Of a DNA stretch of 64,000 bases, positions 18,475-27,656 are shown in pieces. A program made the translations under genes and the position numbers. The notes under the pieces are model-generated. The model was not told where the DNA came from. It saw only the letters and a program-made list of their open reading frames with translations, and did no database searches. This DNA is from Alphaproteobacteria bacterium US3C007 (GTDB taxonomy: Bacteria > Pseudomonadota > Alphaproteobacteria > Rhodobacterales > Rhodobacteraceae): contig CP139918.1 of assembly GCA_034423775.1 (NCBI GenBank), forward strand, positions 1,860,001-1,924,000. The letters run 5' to 3'. Position 1 is the first letter of the stretch. Every line of letters starts with the position of its first letter.

Positions 18475-19479
18475 ATGGGACGAATACAGCTCAAGCAAGT
18501 TCAGAAGAAATTCGGTGACATAGAAGTCATTCCACCACTGGATCTAGTTGTCGAGGATGGAGAATTCGTGGTCTTTGTTGGCCCTTCAGGTTGCGGTAAA
18601 TCGACTTTGCTACGTTTGATCGCAGGACTTGAAGATACGACATCAGGCAATATCGAAATTGATGGACAAGACGCCACCGACACCCCACCTGCCAAGCGCG
18701 GTCTGGCGATGGTGTTTCAATCCTACGCGCTCTATCCGCACATGTCTGTTCGCAAGAATATCGCCTTCCCGATGCGCATGGCGAAGCTGAGCCAGGATGA
18801 GCAAACCAAGCGGATCAATGCGGCTGCGGCGGCTTTGAACCTGACCGATTATCTGGACCGCAAGCCCGGCCAATTGTCTGGCGGTCAGCGTCAACGTGTG
18901 GCGATTGGCCGTGCAATTGTCCGCGAACCTGCGGCGTTCTTGTTTGACGAGCCGCTCTCGAACCTTGACGCTGCGCTGCGCGTCGGTATGCGCATGGAAA
19001 TCTCTGAGCTGCACAAAAAACTCGACACGACAATGATCTACGTGACCCACGACCAGGTCGAAGCGATGACCATGGCCGATAAGATCGTTGTGTTGCAGGC
19101 CGGTGTGATCGAACAGGTTGGCAGCCCGCTAGAATTGTACCGTACCCCACGCAACAAGTTTGTCGCGGGCTTTATCGGGTCACCGAAAATGAACCTGATC
19201 GCAGGATCCGAAGTGCAGCGATTTGATGCGCACACAATCGGTATCCGTCCAGAACATTTGCTGGTGTCCAAGGAAAGCGGCGAATGGAAAGGTACTGTCG
19301 GCGTGTCCGAGCACCTTGGGTCAGATACATTCCTACATGTGACTGTCGACGGGTTCGCAGAACCCATCACAGTGCGTGCAAGTGGTGAAGTGGACGCACA
19401 TTTCGGCGATACCATCTACCTGACACCAAACCCTGATTTGATCCACAAGTTCGGCGCAGATGGGCTACGCATTTCATGA
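18475..19479 (+). CDS. smoK: Polyol ABC transporter ATPase SmoK-like (MalK family)
   Basis: A 334-aa ATP-binding subunit. Walker A is GPSGCGKST (about residues 36-44), the Q-loop is [11 protein letters not shown], the signature is LSGGQRQRV, Walker B is [12 protein letters not shown] and the H-loop is VTHDQ. A C-terminal TOBE-type regulatory domain (about 230-330) follows. Its stop overlaps the start of the sorbitol dehydrogenase gene (ATGA at 19476). It powers SmoFG for hexitol import. Confidence 0.93.
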   Translation: MGRIQLKQVQKKFGDIEVIPPLDLVVEDGEFVVFVGPSGCGKSTLLRLIAGLEDTTSGNIEIDGQDATDTPPAKRGLAMVFQSYALYPHMSVRKNIAFPMRMAKLSQDEQTKRINAAAAALNLTDYLDRKPGQLSGGQRQRVAIGRAIVREPAAFLFDEPLSNLDAALRVGMRMEISELHKKLDTTMIYVTHDQVEAMTMADKIVVLQAGVIEQVGSPLELYRTPRNKFVAGFIGSPKMNLIAGSEVQRFDAHTIGIRPEHLLVSKESGEWKGTVGVSEHLGSDTFLHVTVDGFAEPITVRASGEVDAHFGDTIYLTPNPDLIHKFGADGLRIS

Positions 19480-20240
19480 GTATTCTGGATGGGAAGATCG
19501 CGCTCGTCACTGGGGGTGCGCGTGGGATAGGTCGTGCCATATGTGAAGCTATGACGGAGGCTGGAAGCTCAGTTGCCGTGGCTGATTTACGCGAAGATGA
19601 TGCGGCAGACACTGCTAAGGCCGTTGGCGGCATGGCCGTTAAGATGGACGTCACCAACCTTGCCTCTATCGCTGAGGGCCTTGCGAAAGTTGAACAAGCC
19701 TGGGGCGGGGTCGACATACTGGTCAATAACGCTGGCATCTTCAACATGGCATCGCTCGATAAAATCACGCCAGAAGATTACCGCCGCCAATATGACGTCA
19801 ATGTTGGTGGTACGATCTTCGCATGCCAAGCGGTTGTGCCTTTGATGAAAAAACGCGGTGGTGGTTCTATCATCAACTTTTCAAGTCAGGCCGGGCGCCG
19901 GGGCGAGCCAAACATCACCCTTTATTGCTCGACCAAGGCGGCCGTGATTTCTGTCACCCAATCGTTGGCGTTAGAGCTCGCCACTGACAACATTCGCGTC
20001 AACGCCATAGCCCCCGGCGTGATTGATACGCCAATGTGGGAGGTTGTGGACGCTCAATTTGCTGCCTACGAGAACAAACCAAAAGGTCAAAAGAAGCGCG
20101 AAGTTGGTGAGGCCGTTCCCTTGGGTCACATGGGCGATCCCCGCGACGTGGCAGATCCTTGCGTTTTTCTGGCTTCAGATGCGGCACGCTACATTACTGC
20201 CCAGACATTGAATGTCGACGGCGGGAATTGGATGAGCTGA
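19476..20240 (+). CDS. smoS: Short-chain dehydrogenase, sorbitol/galactitol dehydrogenase-like
   Basis: A 254-aa classical SDR: cofactor motif [11 protein letters not shown] (residues 10-20), NNAG (about 87-90), catalytic Ser in NFSSQAG and Tyr-x-x-x-Lys in YCSTKAA (about residues 152-158), with a Gly/Pro-rich stretch after. It matches the smoS slot in Rhodobacter polyol operons, where the enzyme oxidises sorbitol to fructose and galactitol to tagatose. It is tightly coupled to both neighbours (ATGA with smoK, TGATG with mtlK). Conservation supports the enzyme class; the exact polyol is inferred. Confidence 0.88.
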   Translation: MSILDGKIALVTGGARGIGRAICEAMTEAGSSVAVADLREDDAADTAKAVGGMAVKMDVTNLASIAEGLAKVEQAWGGVDILVNNAGIFNMASLDKITPEDYRRQYDVNVGGTIFACQAVVPLMKKRGGGSIINFSSQAGRRGEPNITLYCSTKAAVISVTQSLALELATDNIRVNAIAPGVIDTPMWEVVDAQFAAYENKPKGQKKREVGEAVPLGHMGDPRDVADPCVFLASDAARYITAQTLNVDGGNWMS

Positions 20241-21709
20241 TGTCGGCACTTTGCAACGCATCTTTGGGCAACTTTCCGGCGGAGGTCGCGGCCCCGACCT
20301 ACGACCGCTCGGTGATAGGGCCTGGAATCGTCCACATTGGCCTTGGTAACTTTCATCGCGCTCACCAGTCGTGGTATTTACATCGCCTGATGCAAGGTGG
20401 TCAGGCCATGGATTGGGGCATCATCGGCGCAGGCGTGCGCGCATGCGACGAGGCGCAACGGTTGCGCCTGAAAGATCAAGACTACCTGACCACTCTGATC
20501 GAACTTGACCCCAAGGGACGCTCCGCCGAGGTCGTCGGCTCAATGATCGGGTTCGTTCCGGTTGAGGAAAACAATGCAGCCCTCATTGCTCAGATGGCCG
20601 ACCCCGCAATTCGGATCGTCGCGCTAACCGTGACCGAAGGTGGTTATTACATCGATCCGGTTACCAAAGCGTTCGACGCCAACCACGCCGATATCAAACA
20701 CGACGCCGCGCATCCTAATCGTCCGCGAACTGCGTTTGGCGCAATGATTGCCGCTTTGAAAATCCGCCGTGACGCAGGCACTAGCCCATTTACCGCTCAA
20801 AGCTGTGACAACCTACAAGGCAATGGCGACATATTACGACAAACACTGGTGTCTCTTGCACGGCTGTCTGAGCCGAATTTGGCGGAATGGATTGATGCGC
20901 ATTGCACGTTTCCGAACTCGATGGTCGATTGCATTGTTCCGGCGACAGGCCCTAAGGAACTAGAGCTGGTCAAAACATTTGGTATTGAAGATGCGGCCCC
21001 GGTGACGCACGAGAACTTTCGCCAATGGGTCATAGAGGATGAATTTTGCGCCGGTCGTCCTGATTGGGAAAAGGTGGGTGCGACGTTCACGGACGATGTT
21101 CACAGCTTTGAGGCAATGAAAATTCGTATATTGAACGGTGGTCATCAGTTGATCGCCGACGCAGGCGAGATTTTAGGGATAGAGTTCATCGCAGATTGCA
21201 TGACGCATCCCTTGATCGGAGATTTCTTCCGCAAGACCGCCGGGACCGAGATTGCGCTTCAGGTTGATCCTGTGCCTGGAATGTCGCCCGCGGCTTATGT
21301 TGATTTGATCGATAGCCGTTTTTCCAACCCAGAGATTATCGATACAGTGCGCCGTGTCGCTTTTGATGGATCGTCACGCCAGACCGGTTTCATCCTGCCC
21401 ACCTTGCATGATGCGCTGGCAAAGGGTGATCCCTTTGACGGCCTTGCCTTATCGCAAGCTATCTGGGCGCGCATATGCGAAGGCACCCGCGAGGATGGCT
21501 CGGTTATCGAGCCAAACGATCCGATCTGGGACAGCCTCAACGCAGCCGCCAAAGACGCGAAGGCTGATCCGCTTGCATGGTTGAACCAGCGTGATCTCTA
21601 TGGTGACCTCGCAGACAATGCAGCTTTCCAAGCCAGCTTTTCGCATTGGCTGTCGCTGATCTGGGCAGACGGCCTAGAAGCTGCGCTTCGCACATACGTT
21701 CAAGGATAA
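20240..21709 (+). CDS. mtlK: Mannitol 2-dehydrogenase family protein
   Basis: A 489-aa long-chain polyol dehydrogenase (Rhodobacter MtlK about 477 aa). The N-terminal Rossmann motif is IVHIGLGNFHRAHQSWY; the C-terminal domain carries the catalytic lysine region KIRILNGGHQ (about residues 295-304). It converts mannitol or related polyols to the 2-ketose with NAD. ATG at 20240 overlaps the smoS stop by one base; a frame from 20159 inside smoS is rejected. The zinc dehydrogenase gene follows after a five-base gap. Confidence 0.9.
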   Translation: MSALCNASLGNFPAEVAAPTYDRSVIGPGIVHIGLGNFHRAHQSWYLHRLMQGGQAMDWGIIGAGVRACDEAQRLRLKDQDYLTTLIELDPKGRSAEVVGSMIGFVPVEENNAALIAQMADPAIRIVALTVTEGGYYIDPVTKAFDANHADIKHDAAHPNRPRTAFGAMIAALKIRRDAGTSPFTAQSCDNLQGNGDILRQTLVSLARLSEPNLAEWIDAHCTFPNSMVDCIVPATGPKELELVKTFGIEDAAPVTHENFRQWVIEDEFCAGRPDWEKVGATFTDDVHSFEAMKIRILNGGHQLIADAGEILGIEFIADCMTHPLIGDFFRKTAGTEIALQVDPVPGMSPAAYVDLIDSRFSNPEIIDTVRRVAFDGSSRQTGFILPTLHDALAKGDPFDGLALSQAIWARICEGTREDGSVIEPNDPIWDSLNAAAKDAKADPLAWLNQRDLYGDLADNAAFQASFSHWLSLIWADGLEAALRTYVQG

Positions 21710-21714
21710 GCCCT

Positions 21715-22710
21715 ATGAAATCCGTTCTGTTCACCGCTAAGAATGAGGTTAAATTCACCTATCTACCTGACCCAAAACCGGGTCCAGATGATGTGGTAGT
21801 CGAGGTCAAAGCCAGTGGCATTTGTCACACCGACTATGAAGTTCTCAAGGACAACTACGGTACAGGCGCATTCCCAGTTGTGCCGGGTCATGAATATGCG
21901 GGCGTGGTGGTCGAGACTGGCTCGAATGTCACAACCGTAAAAACAGGTGATCGTGTCGCTGTTGATCCCAATTTCGAATGCGGCACATGTCGCGCATGCC
22001 AACGTGGCTGGGCGCATCTTTGCGATAACCTTAGCGCATACGGCGTTACGACACATGGTGGCTTTGCGAGCCTCAGCCTTGTCAGTGCCGACAACGTTCA
22101 CCCCATCGGCGATATCGGCTTTTCACGCGCTGCCTTGGCAGAGCCGATGGGCTGTGTCCTAAATGGTGTCAATGCCGTTCACGCCCCTTGGATGGAAGAG
22201 GCACTTATCTTCGGCGCAGGACCGATGGGGCTGTTGATGGGCATGGCCCTGCGCGCGCAAGGGGTGTCTAAGGTTGCGTTTGCCGACATCTCCGAAAACC
22301 GACTTGCGTTGGCCGCAGGTTTTGATTTTGAGGCCGTCGCGTCCGGTTCAGCCAACCTAGACAAATGGCAGAGCCGTGCTGACCTGGTGGTTGAGGCCAC
22401 CGGCGTACCAGCGGTTGCCGCTAAGCTGACAAGCTACATGGCCAACGGTGGCAAGGGTTTGTACTTCGGTGTTTGCCCGTCTTATGCACGGATCAAAATC
22501 TCTCCTTTCGAGGTTTTCCGACGCCAACTGACCCTTGCCGGATCGCATTCCCTAAACCACAACATCCCCCGCGCGTTGGAGGTTATCGCAGGCTTGGGTT
22601 CGCAAGCAGATCAGGTGGTTTCGCACAGATCATCTTTGGAAGAAGTGTCAGAATTCCTCGCGACTAAACCTCCAGCCGGAAGCTTAAAAATCCAATGGAG
22701 CGAAGAGTAG
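21715..22710 (+). CDS. Zinc-dependent alcohol (polyol) dehydrogenase
   Basis: A 331-aa medium-chain dehydrogenase of the sorbitol/threonine-dehydrogenase type. Catalytic zinc residues are seen in GICHTDYE and PGHEYAG; the structural zinc cysteines in CGTCRACQRGWAHLC; the Rossmann glycine motif in FGAGPMGLLMG. It is the last gene of the polyol operon. Such enzymes oxidise hexitols or pentitols (sorbitol, altritol, arabinitol, xylitol), widening the range handled by SmoS and MtlK. The specific substrate is not determinable. The start at 21715 follows the mtlK stop by five bases. Confidence 0.88.
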   Translation: MKSVLFTAKNEVKFTYLPDPKPGPDDVVVEVKASGICHTDYEVLKDNYGTGAFPVVPGHEYAGVVVETGSNVTTVKTGDRVAVDPNFECGTCRACQRGWAHLCDNLSAYGVTTHGGFASLSLVSADNVHPIGDIGFSRAALAEPMGCVLNGVNAVHAPWMEEALIFGAGPMGLLMGMALRAQGVSKVAFADISENRLALAAGFDFEAVASGSANLDKWQSRADLVVEATGVPAVAAKLTSYMANGGKGLYFGVCPSYARIKISPFEVFRRQLTLAGSHSLNHNIPRALEVIAGLGSQADQVVSHRSSLEEVSEFLATKPPAGSLKIQWSEE

Positions 22711-22731
22711 GAATGCGTTCCCAACGATCTG

Positions 22732-23280
22732 CTAAAATGCACCCAAGTATCGGACGGTGCTATCAACCTTGGTATGACCCAAAAGAAATTGGACGGCTCT
22801 CAGATTTCCGGTCTTTCGATAAATCTCCGCCGCTTTGGTTCTTTGATGTGAGTGTGTGCCGTAGGCATCCGGCAAGAGACCAATTGCAGTTAGCCAATCG
22901 CGCACCAGCCGTCCATATTGTCTCGTCGAAATATGTGGTCTGTAGGGAAGCGACTAGGAAACATGAAATGGCACATGATCATTTTTGATGACGTAATCCA
23001 TGCGCCAACCGTATCTCTTGTGTTTTGGGTTAGCTCGAATTGAATAGGACGTTTTGTCTTGCATTGAATAACTGACGCGTTCGCGGACGCAATCTTCTTG
23101 TACTGAGTCTGTTACGCTCAAGCCTACGAGATCACAGCCTTGTAGCCTGCTATCCATAACCACATAGAACAAAACGAGATCACGAATGTTTCCGCTCATT
23201 TCAAGCCGTGTTCGGATTGCCCAAATTTGTTTCGCAAGAGTGGCCGTTTTTGACCGATAATCCGACCCCTATTCCAAGCT
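22732..23280 (-). pseudogene. Decayed tyrosine recombinase (phage-type integrase)
   Basis: Read leftward, pieces in shifting frames reconstruct an integrase. They are KQIWAIRTRLEMSGNIRDLV with MDSRLQGCDLVGL (in the 23250-23080 part), then FPSRF, then after a frameshift near 22950 PHISTRQYGRLVRDW, THSHQRTKAAEIYRKTGNLR and FLLGHTKVDSTVRYLG. The last pieces carry the box II H-x-x-R, the second His and the Tyr. It ends at TAG 22734-22732. The frame breaks mean it cannot make a full enzyme. It marks a past integration or inversion site between the polyol and dehalogenase modules. Confidence 0.85.
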
Positions 23281-23493
23281 CGATGTTTCGGAGTGACTGC
23301 GGGAAGTTGTACTCTTGGCATAATATGCCCTCCAATCCACCCTCCAAACCCAATCATCAGCACCGCGCTGACTTCTGCATTTTATCAGGTTCCGAATGGC
23401 AGCTTCTTTTGCCGCAAGGCAAGATGTTTCCCTTCGCTCGTGCAGTATTTCAACGCTGCGAGCGCACGCAGCGAAGAAATCTAAGGTACAAAA

Positions 23494-23549
23494 TGGGCTC
23501 TAAGCCGCCATTCGCTGCGTGATCAACTTACGACTGCTATGCGGACAAA
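23494..23549 (+). repeat. Short copy C of the interspersed repeat
   Basis: tgggctctaagccgccattcgctgcgtgatca and onward to gcggacaaa match the first ~55 bases of copies A and B. An inverted partial copy (cgaatggcagctt) lies at about 23394-23406. Confidence 0.7.
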
Positions 23550-23659
23550 GCGTAATTTTGCGCCTACTTAATAAGTTGCTGACGTCCAGTCCTAATAACG
23601 TTTTAATTTCAAAAAAGGCGCCGAAGCAATACGCAGCCATTGGCAAAAAATATTTGCAA

Positions 23660-24553
23660 TTAAGTCGCCTGGATAATGCTTTTTCTGACGGTTTCAACGA
23701 ACCTTTTAACAGTCTCGGAGTTACCCGACTTTCGAAATGCCACATATAAATCGATCAGGTTTTCGGAGGGTTCAAAGGGGACGAAAGAGATCCCAGGCGG
23801 TGCAATATTCTTGACCCAGGCTGGTGCCAAGGCGATTCCTAGCCCATGGGCGACAAACTGCAGCAGGGTGGATTTGTCAATAATCTCACAAACTATATTT
23901 GGCTGGGCACCAATTTTTCGAAAACCACTCCACAAAGCCTCGTGCAGGATTGGTCGCGCGTGCTTAGGGTAACCCACGATTGGTTGATCCGCGATGTCTG
24001 CTATGGACAGGGATACCGATCTTGAAAGAGGATTCGTCTCGGCAAGGACCACTACGATGGGTTGACGATGCAAAAGTTCGCTGGAAATAAAGTCATCTTC
24101 TAGGCGCGTCCGTACGAAGGCCACATCAGTTCTATGGGCAATCAACTCGTGGGAATGTTGTTCGGATGACGATATTTCCAGAACCTGTACATGCACCTTA
24201 AAATCGGTCTGCCGAAATGTCAGTAGAACCTGCGGTAGTAACATCGAAATTGCCTCGTCAACACCGCTTACGCGAATGTGGTGAAGGTCCGACTCGGCGG
24301 TGTGGCGAACATTGGAAACCGATTTATCAATATCGGTCAGGATCCTTTTTGCATCTTGTGCAAATTCAGATCCGGCTTGGGTCAGACTGACTTGTCGTGT
24401 AGTTCTAAAAAACAGTCGGGCGCCCAGTTCGTGTTCCAACGAAGAAACCCGTTCAGAGAGAGCGGATTGGCTTAGCCCTAGGCGTTCGCTTGCTTTCCTG
24501 AAATGAAGTTCTTCGGCGACAGCGATGAAACACTCCAGTTGTCTTATGTCCAA
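23660..24553 (-). CDS. LysR-family transcriptional regulator
   Basis: A 297-aa LysR regulator: HTH at residues about 3-61 (MDIRQLECFIAVAEELHFRK onward), effector-binding domain about 90-290. It lies 19 bases downstream of the leuD-like gene on the same strand, so it is probably co-transcribed with hydrolase-leuC-leuD. The long intergenic region between that operon and the divergent TRAP genes contains two inverted repeats that could be its binding sites. The likely co-inducer is an organic acid from this pathway (inference). Confidence 0.9.
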   Translation of the reverse strand: MDIRQLECFIAVAEELHFRKASERLGLSQSALSERVSSLEHELGARLFFRTTRQVSLTQAGSEFAQDAKRILTDIDKSVSNVRHTAESDLHHIRVSGVDEAISMLLPQVLLTFRQTDFKVHVQVLEISSSEQHSHELIAHRTDVAFVRTRLEDDFISSELLHRQPIVVVLAETNPLSRSVSLSIADIADQPIVGYPKHARPILHEALWSGFRKIGAQPNIVCEIIDKSTLLQFVAHGLGIALAPAWVKNIAPPGISFVPFEPSENLIDLYVAFRKSGNSETVKRFVETVRKSIIQAT

Positions 24554-24572
24554 TCCAATATCCTCTGCAGGT

Positions 24573-25193
24573 TCATTTTATAACGCTTATCCGCATTTTT
24601 TCATCCAATCCAGTCTCAAATTCGCGGATTGCAGAAGCGTAGCTCAACGTGTCAAGCGTATCGTCGCGGCCTCGGATCAGCGCTATTCGCGTGGCATCAT
24701 CCATCTCGAACGGCACCGAACTTTCACCTGCGGCAATCATACGGCGCTCAAGGTTTATGGAAATCTCTGCGCCGCTTTGATTATCCGAAAATTGTAAAAG
24801 TAAGTCTCGCACTTCAGGAGATACGACCGGCAAAGCAAGACCATTTTTACGCGCATTATCATAAAATATCCCAGCGAACCCTGTTCCTATACAGGCATCA
24901 ATCTTCAATTGGCGCATTCCCCAGACGGCATGTTCTCGGCTTGAACCGCATCCAAAATTATCTCCGACAACTAAGATTGTTGCTTGCGTCCAAGGCGTTT
25001 TGTTTAGAATAAATTCTTGCCGCTTTTGGCCAGCTGCGTCAAAGCGCAGATCGGCAAAGGTGCCATCTGCCAAGCCTTCGCGGCTGATTGTAATCAAAAA
25101 CCGTTTCGGCATGATCACATCCGTATCAACATTCGCCAGTGGCAAGGGGGCGGCGATTCCTTTAATAGTTTTTATCATTGGTTTGTCTTTCAC
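24573..25193 (-). CDS. leuD: LeuD-like small subunit of an isopropylmalate-dehydratase-family enzyme
   Basis: A 206-aa swivel-domain subunit. It has ANVDTDVIMPKRFL near the N-terminus and the signature GDNFGCGSSREHAVWGM (about residues 78-94), whose Ser-Ser-Arg contacts substrate in the aconitase superfamily. It overlaps leuC by four bases. The pair hydrates/dehydrates a 2- or 3-hydroxy acid. No leuA or leuB neighbour is present, so leucine biosynthesis is only one option; citramalate- or methylmalate-type acids fit the catabolic context. Confidence 0.85.
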   Translation of the reverse strand: MKDKPMIKTIKGIAAPLPLANVDTDVIMPKRFLITISREGLADGTFADLRFDAAGQKRQEFILNKTPWTQATILVVGDNFGCGSSREHAVWGMRQLKIDACIGTGFAGIFYDNARKNGLALPVVSPEVRDLLLQFSDNQSGAEISINLERRMIAAGESSVPFEMDDATRIALIRGRDDTLDTLSYASAIREFETGLDEKMRISVIK

Positions 25194-26569
25194 TCAAAAT
25201 CTCGTATGTCAGCCAGATGCCCACAAACGGCTGCTGCAGCGACCATTGCGGGTGACATTAGATGGGTGCGTGCGCCTCGGCCCTGCCGCCCTTCAAAATT
25301 CCGGTTAGTCGATGAAGCTACCCGTTCCCCCTCCATAGCAATATCGTCATTCATCGCTAGACACATCGAACAGCCCGCCTCAGGGCGCCATTCAAACCCT
25401 GCGGTCTCGAAAATGGTGCGAAGGCCTTCGGATTCCGCCTTTAGGCGTGTCATGGCGGACCCAGGAACTACGATAGCTTCAACCCCCTCAGCCACTTGCC
25501 GGCCTTCCAATATTTTGGCTGCCTCTCGTAGATCTTCGATACGACTATTGGTACACGAGCCGATAAAGGCCGTGTCGATTTTGATCGATTGGGCAGCTTG
25601 CCCTTCTGTCAGCCCCATATACTGCAATGCGCGCTCCAGCGCCGCTTTAGCTTTGGGAGAGACGTAATCGAAAGCAGAAGGTACGTTCGCTGTTATCGGT
25701 ACTGATTGGTCTGGACTGGTGCCCCAAGTGATCAAAGGCTCGATATCGGCCCCTGAAACGGTAACTTCCTTGTCAAATATGGCTCCGGAATCGCTGACCC
25801 AGTCTTCACCGCTAAATGCAAATTGACCGCTGTGCGGGTATCCTGTCAGCGCCGCTTCGGTGGTTTCATCTGCTGCGATTAAAGCCGCGCGGGCGCCCAG
25901 CTCGACTGCCATATTGCACACGGTCATACGGCCGGCCATATCAAGACCGACAATAGCTGAGCCTGCAAACTCAACAGCAAAGCCGTTGGCTCCACCTGCA
26001 CCCACGACTTGGACCACCTTCATTATGATGTCTTTTGCCATGACGCCTGGTGCTGTAGTGCCCTCAACTGTAACGCGCATTGTCTTCATACGCTTATATC
26101 GTAGCGTTTGCGTTGCCAAAACATGTTCAACTTCAGAAGTACCAATGCCAAACCCCAAAGCCCCGAAGGCTCCATAGGTTGTTGTGTGGCTATCGCCGCA
26201 TGCTATCAGCATGCCTGGCGCGACCAAGCCCTGCTCTGGAACTATAACATGCTCAATGCCTTGGCGGAGATCACCCAAACCGTAAAATGCGATTTGATGC
26301 TTGGTACAGTTTTTTTCCAAATTATCGATCAGCAGCTTTGATTGTGCATCCGGTGCTTCGACACTGCGGGTGGCGTTAACATGATCGACCACGGCCAGAT
26401 GTGCCTCCGGACGCCAGACCTTTAACCCCTTACTTTCCATACCAGAAAACGCCTGCGGACTGGTATATTCATTCATGATGTGAAAATCGACATAAATCAG
26501 CATATCGCCATCGGGCAGATCACAAACCTTATGGTTATCCACCAGTTTATCGTAGAGCGTGCGGGTCAT
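25190..26569 (-). CDS. leuC: LeuC-like large subunit of an isopropylmalate-dehydratase-family enzyme
   Basis: A 459-aa [4Fe-4S] aconitase-superfamily subunit. The cluster cysteines are in FIGSCTNSR and in the CxxC of EAGCSMC near the C-terminus; GDSHTTTYGAFGALGFGIGT is typical of LeuC. The N-terminal segment reads YVDFHIMNEYTSPQAF, where biosynthetic LeuC usually has DRHLVHE; that and other differences suggest a paralogue with another substrate. It overlaps both the hydrolase gene and leuD (ATGA). The symbol denotes the family, not a proven leucine role. Confidence 0.85.
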   Translation of the reverse strand: MTRTLYDKLVDNHKVCDLPDGDMLIYVDFHIMNEYTSPQAFSGMESKGLKVWRPEAHLAVVDHVNATRSVEAPDAQSKLLIDNLEKNCTKHQIAFYGLGDLRQGIEHVIVPEQGLVAPGMLIACGDSHTTTYGAFGALGFGIGTSEVEHVLATQTLRYKRMKTMRVTVEGTTAPGVMAKDIIMKVVQVVGAGGANGFAVEFAGSAIVGLDMAGRMTVCNMAVELGARAALIAADETTEAALTGYPHSGQFAFSGEDWVSDSGAIFDKEVTVSGADIEPLITWGTSPDQSVPITANVPSAFDYVSPKAKAALERALQYMGLTEGQAAQSIKIDTAFIGSCTNSRIEDLREAAKILEGRQVAEGVEAIVVPGSAMTRLKAESEGLRTIFETAGFEWRPEAGCSMCLAMNDDIAMEGERVASSTNRNFEGRQGRGARTHLMSPAMVAAAAVCGHLADIRDFE

Positions 26570-27474
26570 TGAGCAGTTTCCTTTATATGGATCGGATTGC
26601 GGAAAAAGAAGTCAGACATGCGCTCTGCTATGTCTTCAGGGCTCTCTTCAGCCATATAGTGAGAGGTATCGAGCGCCTCGCCCTCAACTTTTTCTGCCCG
26701 CTGCCGCCAGAGGCTAAGTGCGTCAAAGCATGTTTCGATTACTCCGCGTTTTGCCCAGAGCGTCAAGAGTGGCATGTCGAGTTTTCGTTCCTGATCTGCG
26801 TTATCATGTTCAATATCGATGCTCGCGGCGGCACGGTAGTCTTCGCAGCTTGCATGAATGACCTCGGGGTTCGCGAAGGCGCTCAAGTATTCAGTCAGAG
26901 CTTCGCAGGAAAAGGGGTTTTTGCCCTTTGCCTGTTTAAAGCATTTCATCTTCCAGAACGTTTCGGGATCTGCTCCGATCATTTTTTCGGGCAGCGGGTC
27001 TGGCTGTGTCAGAAAAAACCAGTGCCAGTAAGCCCGCGCAAATTCGACGCTAGTATTGGCATACATTTCGCGGGTAGGTGCAATATCAAGCAAAGTCATA
27101 GCTGCAACTCGATCAGGATGATCCAAACCCATCCGATGCGCCACCCGCGCCCCCCGATCGTGGGCGCCAACCAGAAACCGTTCATGACCCAAATACCGCA
27201 TCACAGCGACAACATCATTGGCCATAGCACGTTTTGAATAGGGCTGATGCGATGCATTTGACGCTGGTTTATCTGATTGACCATATCCGCGTAAATCGGG
27301 ACAGACGATTTGATAAGAGCGTGCCAGAATTGGTGCCACACCGTGCCACATAGCAGATGTCTGCGGATAACCGTGAAGAAGAACAAGCGGAGGTGCATCT
27401 TGAGGTCCAGCGCGGCGAACAAACAAAGTCGCACCGTCTCCTTCGATACGCTCGCGCACGAAACCCTCAAACAT
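26566..27474 (-). CDS. Alpha/beta hydrolase, fluoroacetate/haloacetate dehalogenase-like
   Basis: A 302-aa alpha/beta hydrolase. Residues match the fluoroacetate dehalogenase set as I remember it: nucleophile Asp106 with Arg107 and Arg110 in HDRGARVAHRM, acid Asp130 in LLDIAPT, halide pocket His151-Trp152 (YWHWFF) and Tyr213 (EDYRA), and base His272 (DTSHY). This points to hydrolytic removal of halide from a haloacid giving a hydroxy acid. AAGGAGTT precedes the ATG. It leads the operon with leuC, leuD and lysR and is divergent from a TRAP carboxylate importer. An ester hydrolase role is less likely given the halide pocket, but substrate is unproven. Confidence 0.8.
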   Translation of the reverse strand: MFEGFVRERIEGDGATLFVRRAGPQDAPPLVLLHGYPQTSAMWHGVAPILARSYQIVCPDLRGYGQSDKPASNASHQPYSKRAMANDVVAVMRYLGHERFLVGAHDRGARVAHRMGLDHPDRVAAMTLLDIAPTREMYANTSVEFARAYWHWFFLTQPDPLPEKMIGADPETFWKMKCFKQAKGKNPFSCEALTEYLSAFANPEVIHASCEDYRAAASIDIEHDNADQERKLDMPLLTLWAKRGVIETCFDALSLWRQRAEKVEGEALDTSHYMAEESPEDIAERMSDFFFRNPIHIKETAQ

Positions 27475-27516
27475 TTTGAACTCCTTGGGTATGTTTAACT
27501 TTTATCCATTATTTCA

Positions 27517-27557
27517 GATTAAACCTGAATATTTAATCGTAAAAACTGAACAGTTTT
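27517..27557. promoter_or_regulatory. Paired inverted repeats in the dehalogenase-TRAP intergenic region
   Basis: GATTAAA (27517-27523) pairs with TTTAATC (27532-27538) across 8 bases. AAAACTG-AA-CAGTTTT (27542-27557) is a perfect 16-bp palindrome. Both sit centrally between two divergent operons, fitting regulator binding, probably by the linked LysR protein. Confidence 0.55.
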
Positions 27558-27656
27558 GCCGACTAATTCTTGCGTCAATCCCATGTAGTCTTTTTCAACA
27601 GAAGCCGCGCCAGAAGAAATCAGGGAACGCGGTAAAAAGAACCAAAGGAGGATATC

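Noticed and set aside
24573..26569. Leucine biosynthesis locus
   Set aside because: No leuA/leuB, changed LeuC N-terminal motif, and tight linkage to a dehalogenase-like gene and TRAP importer suggest a catabolic paralogue.
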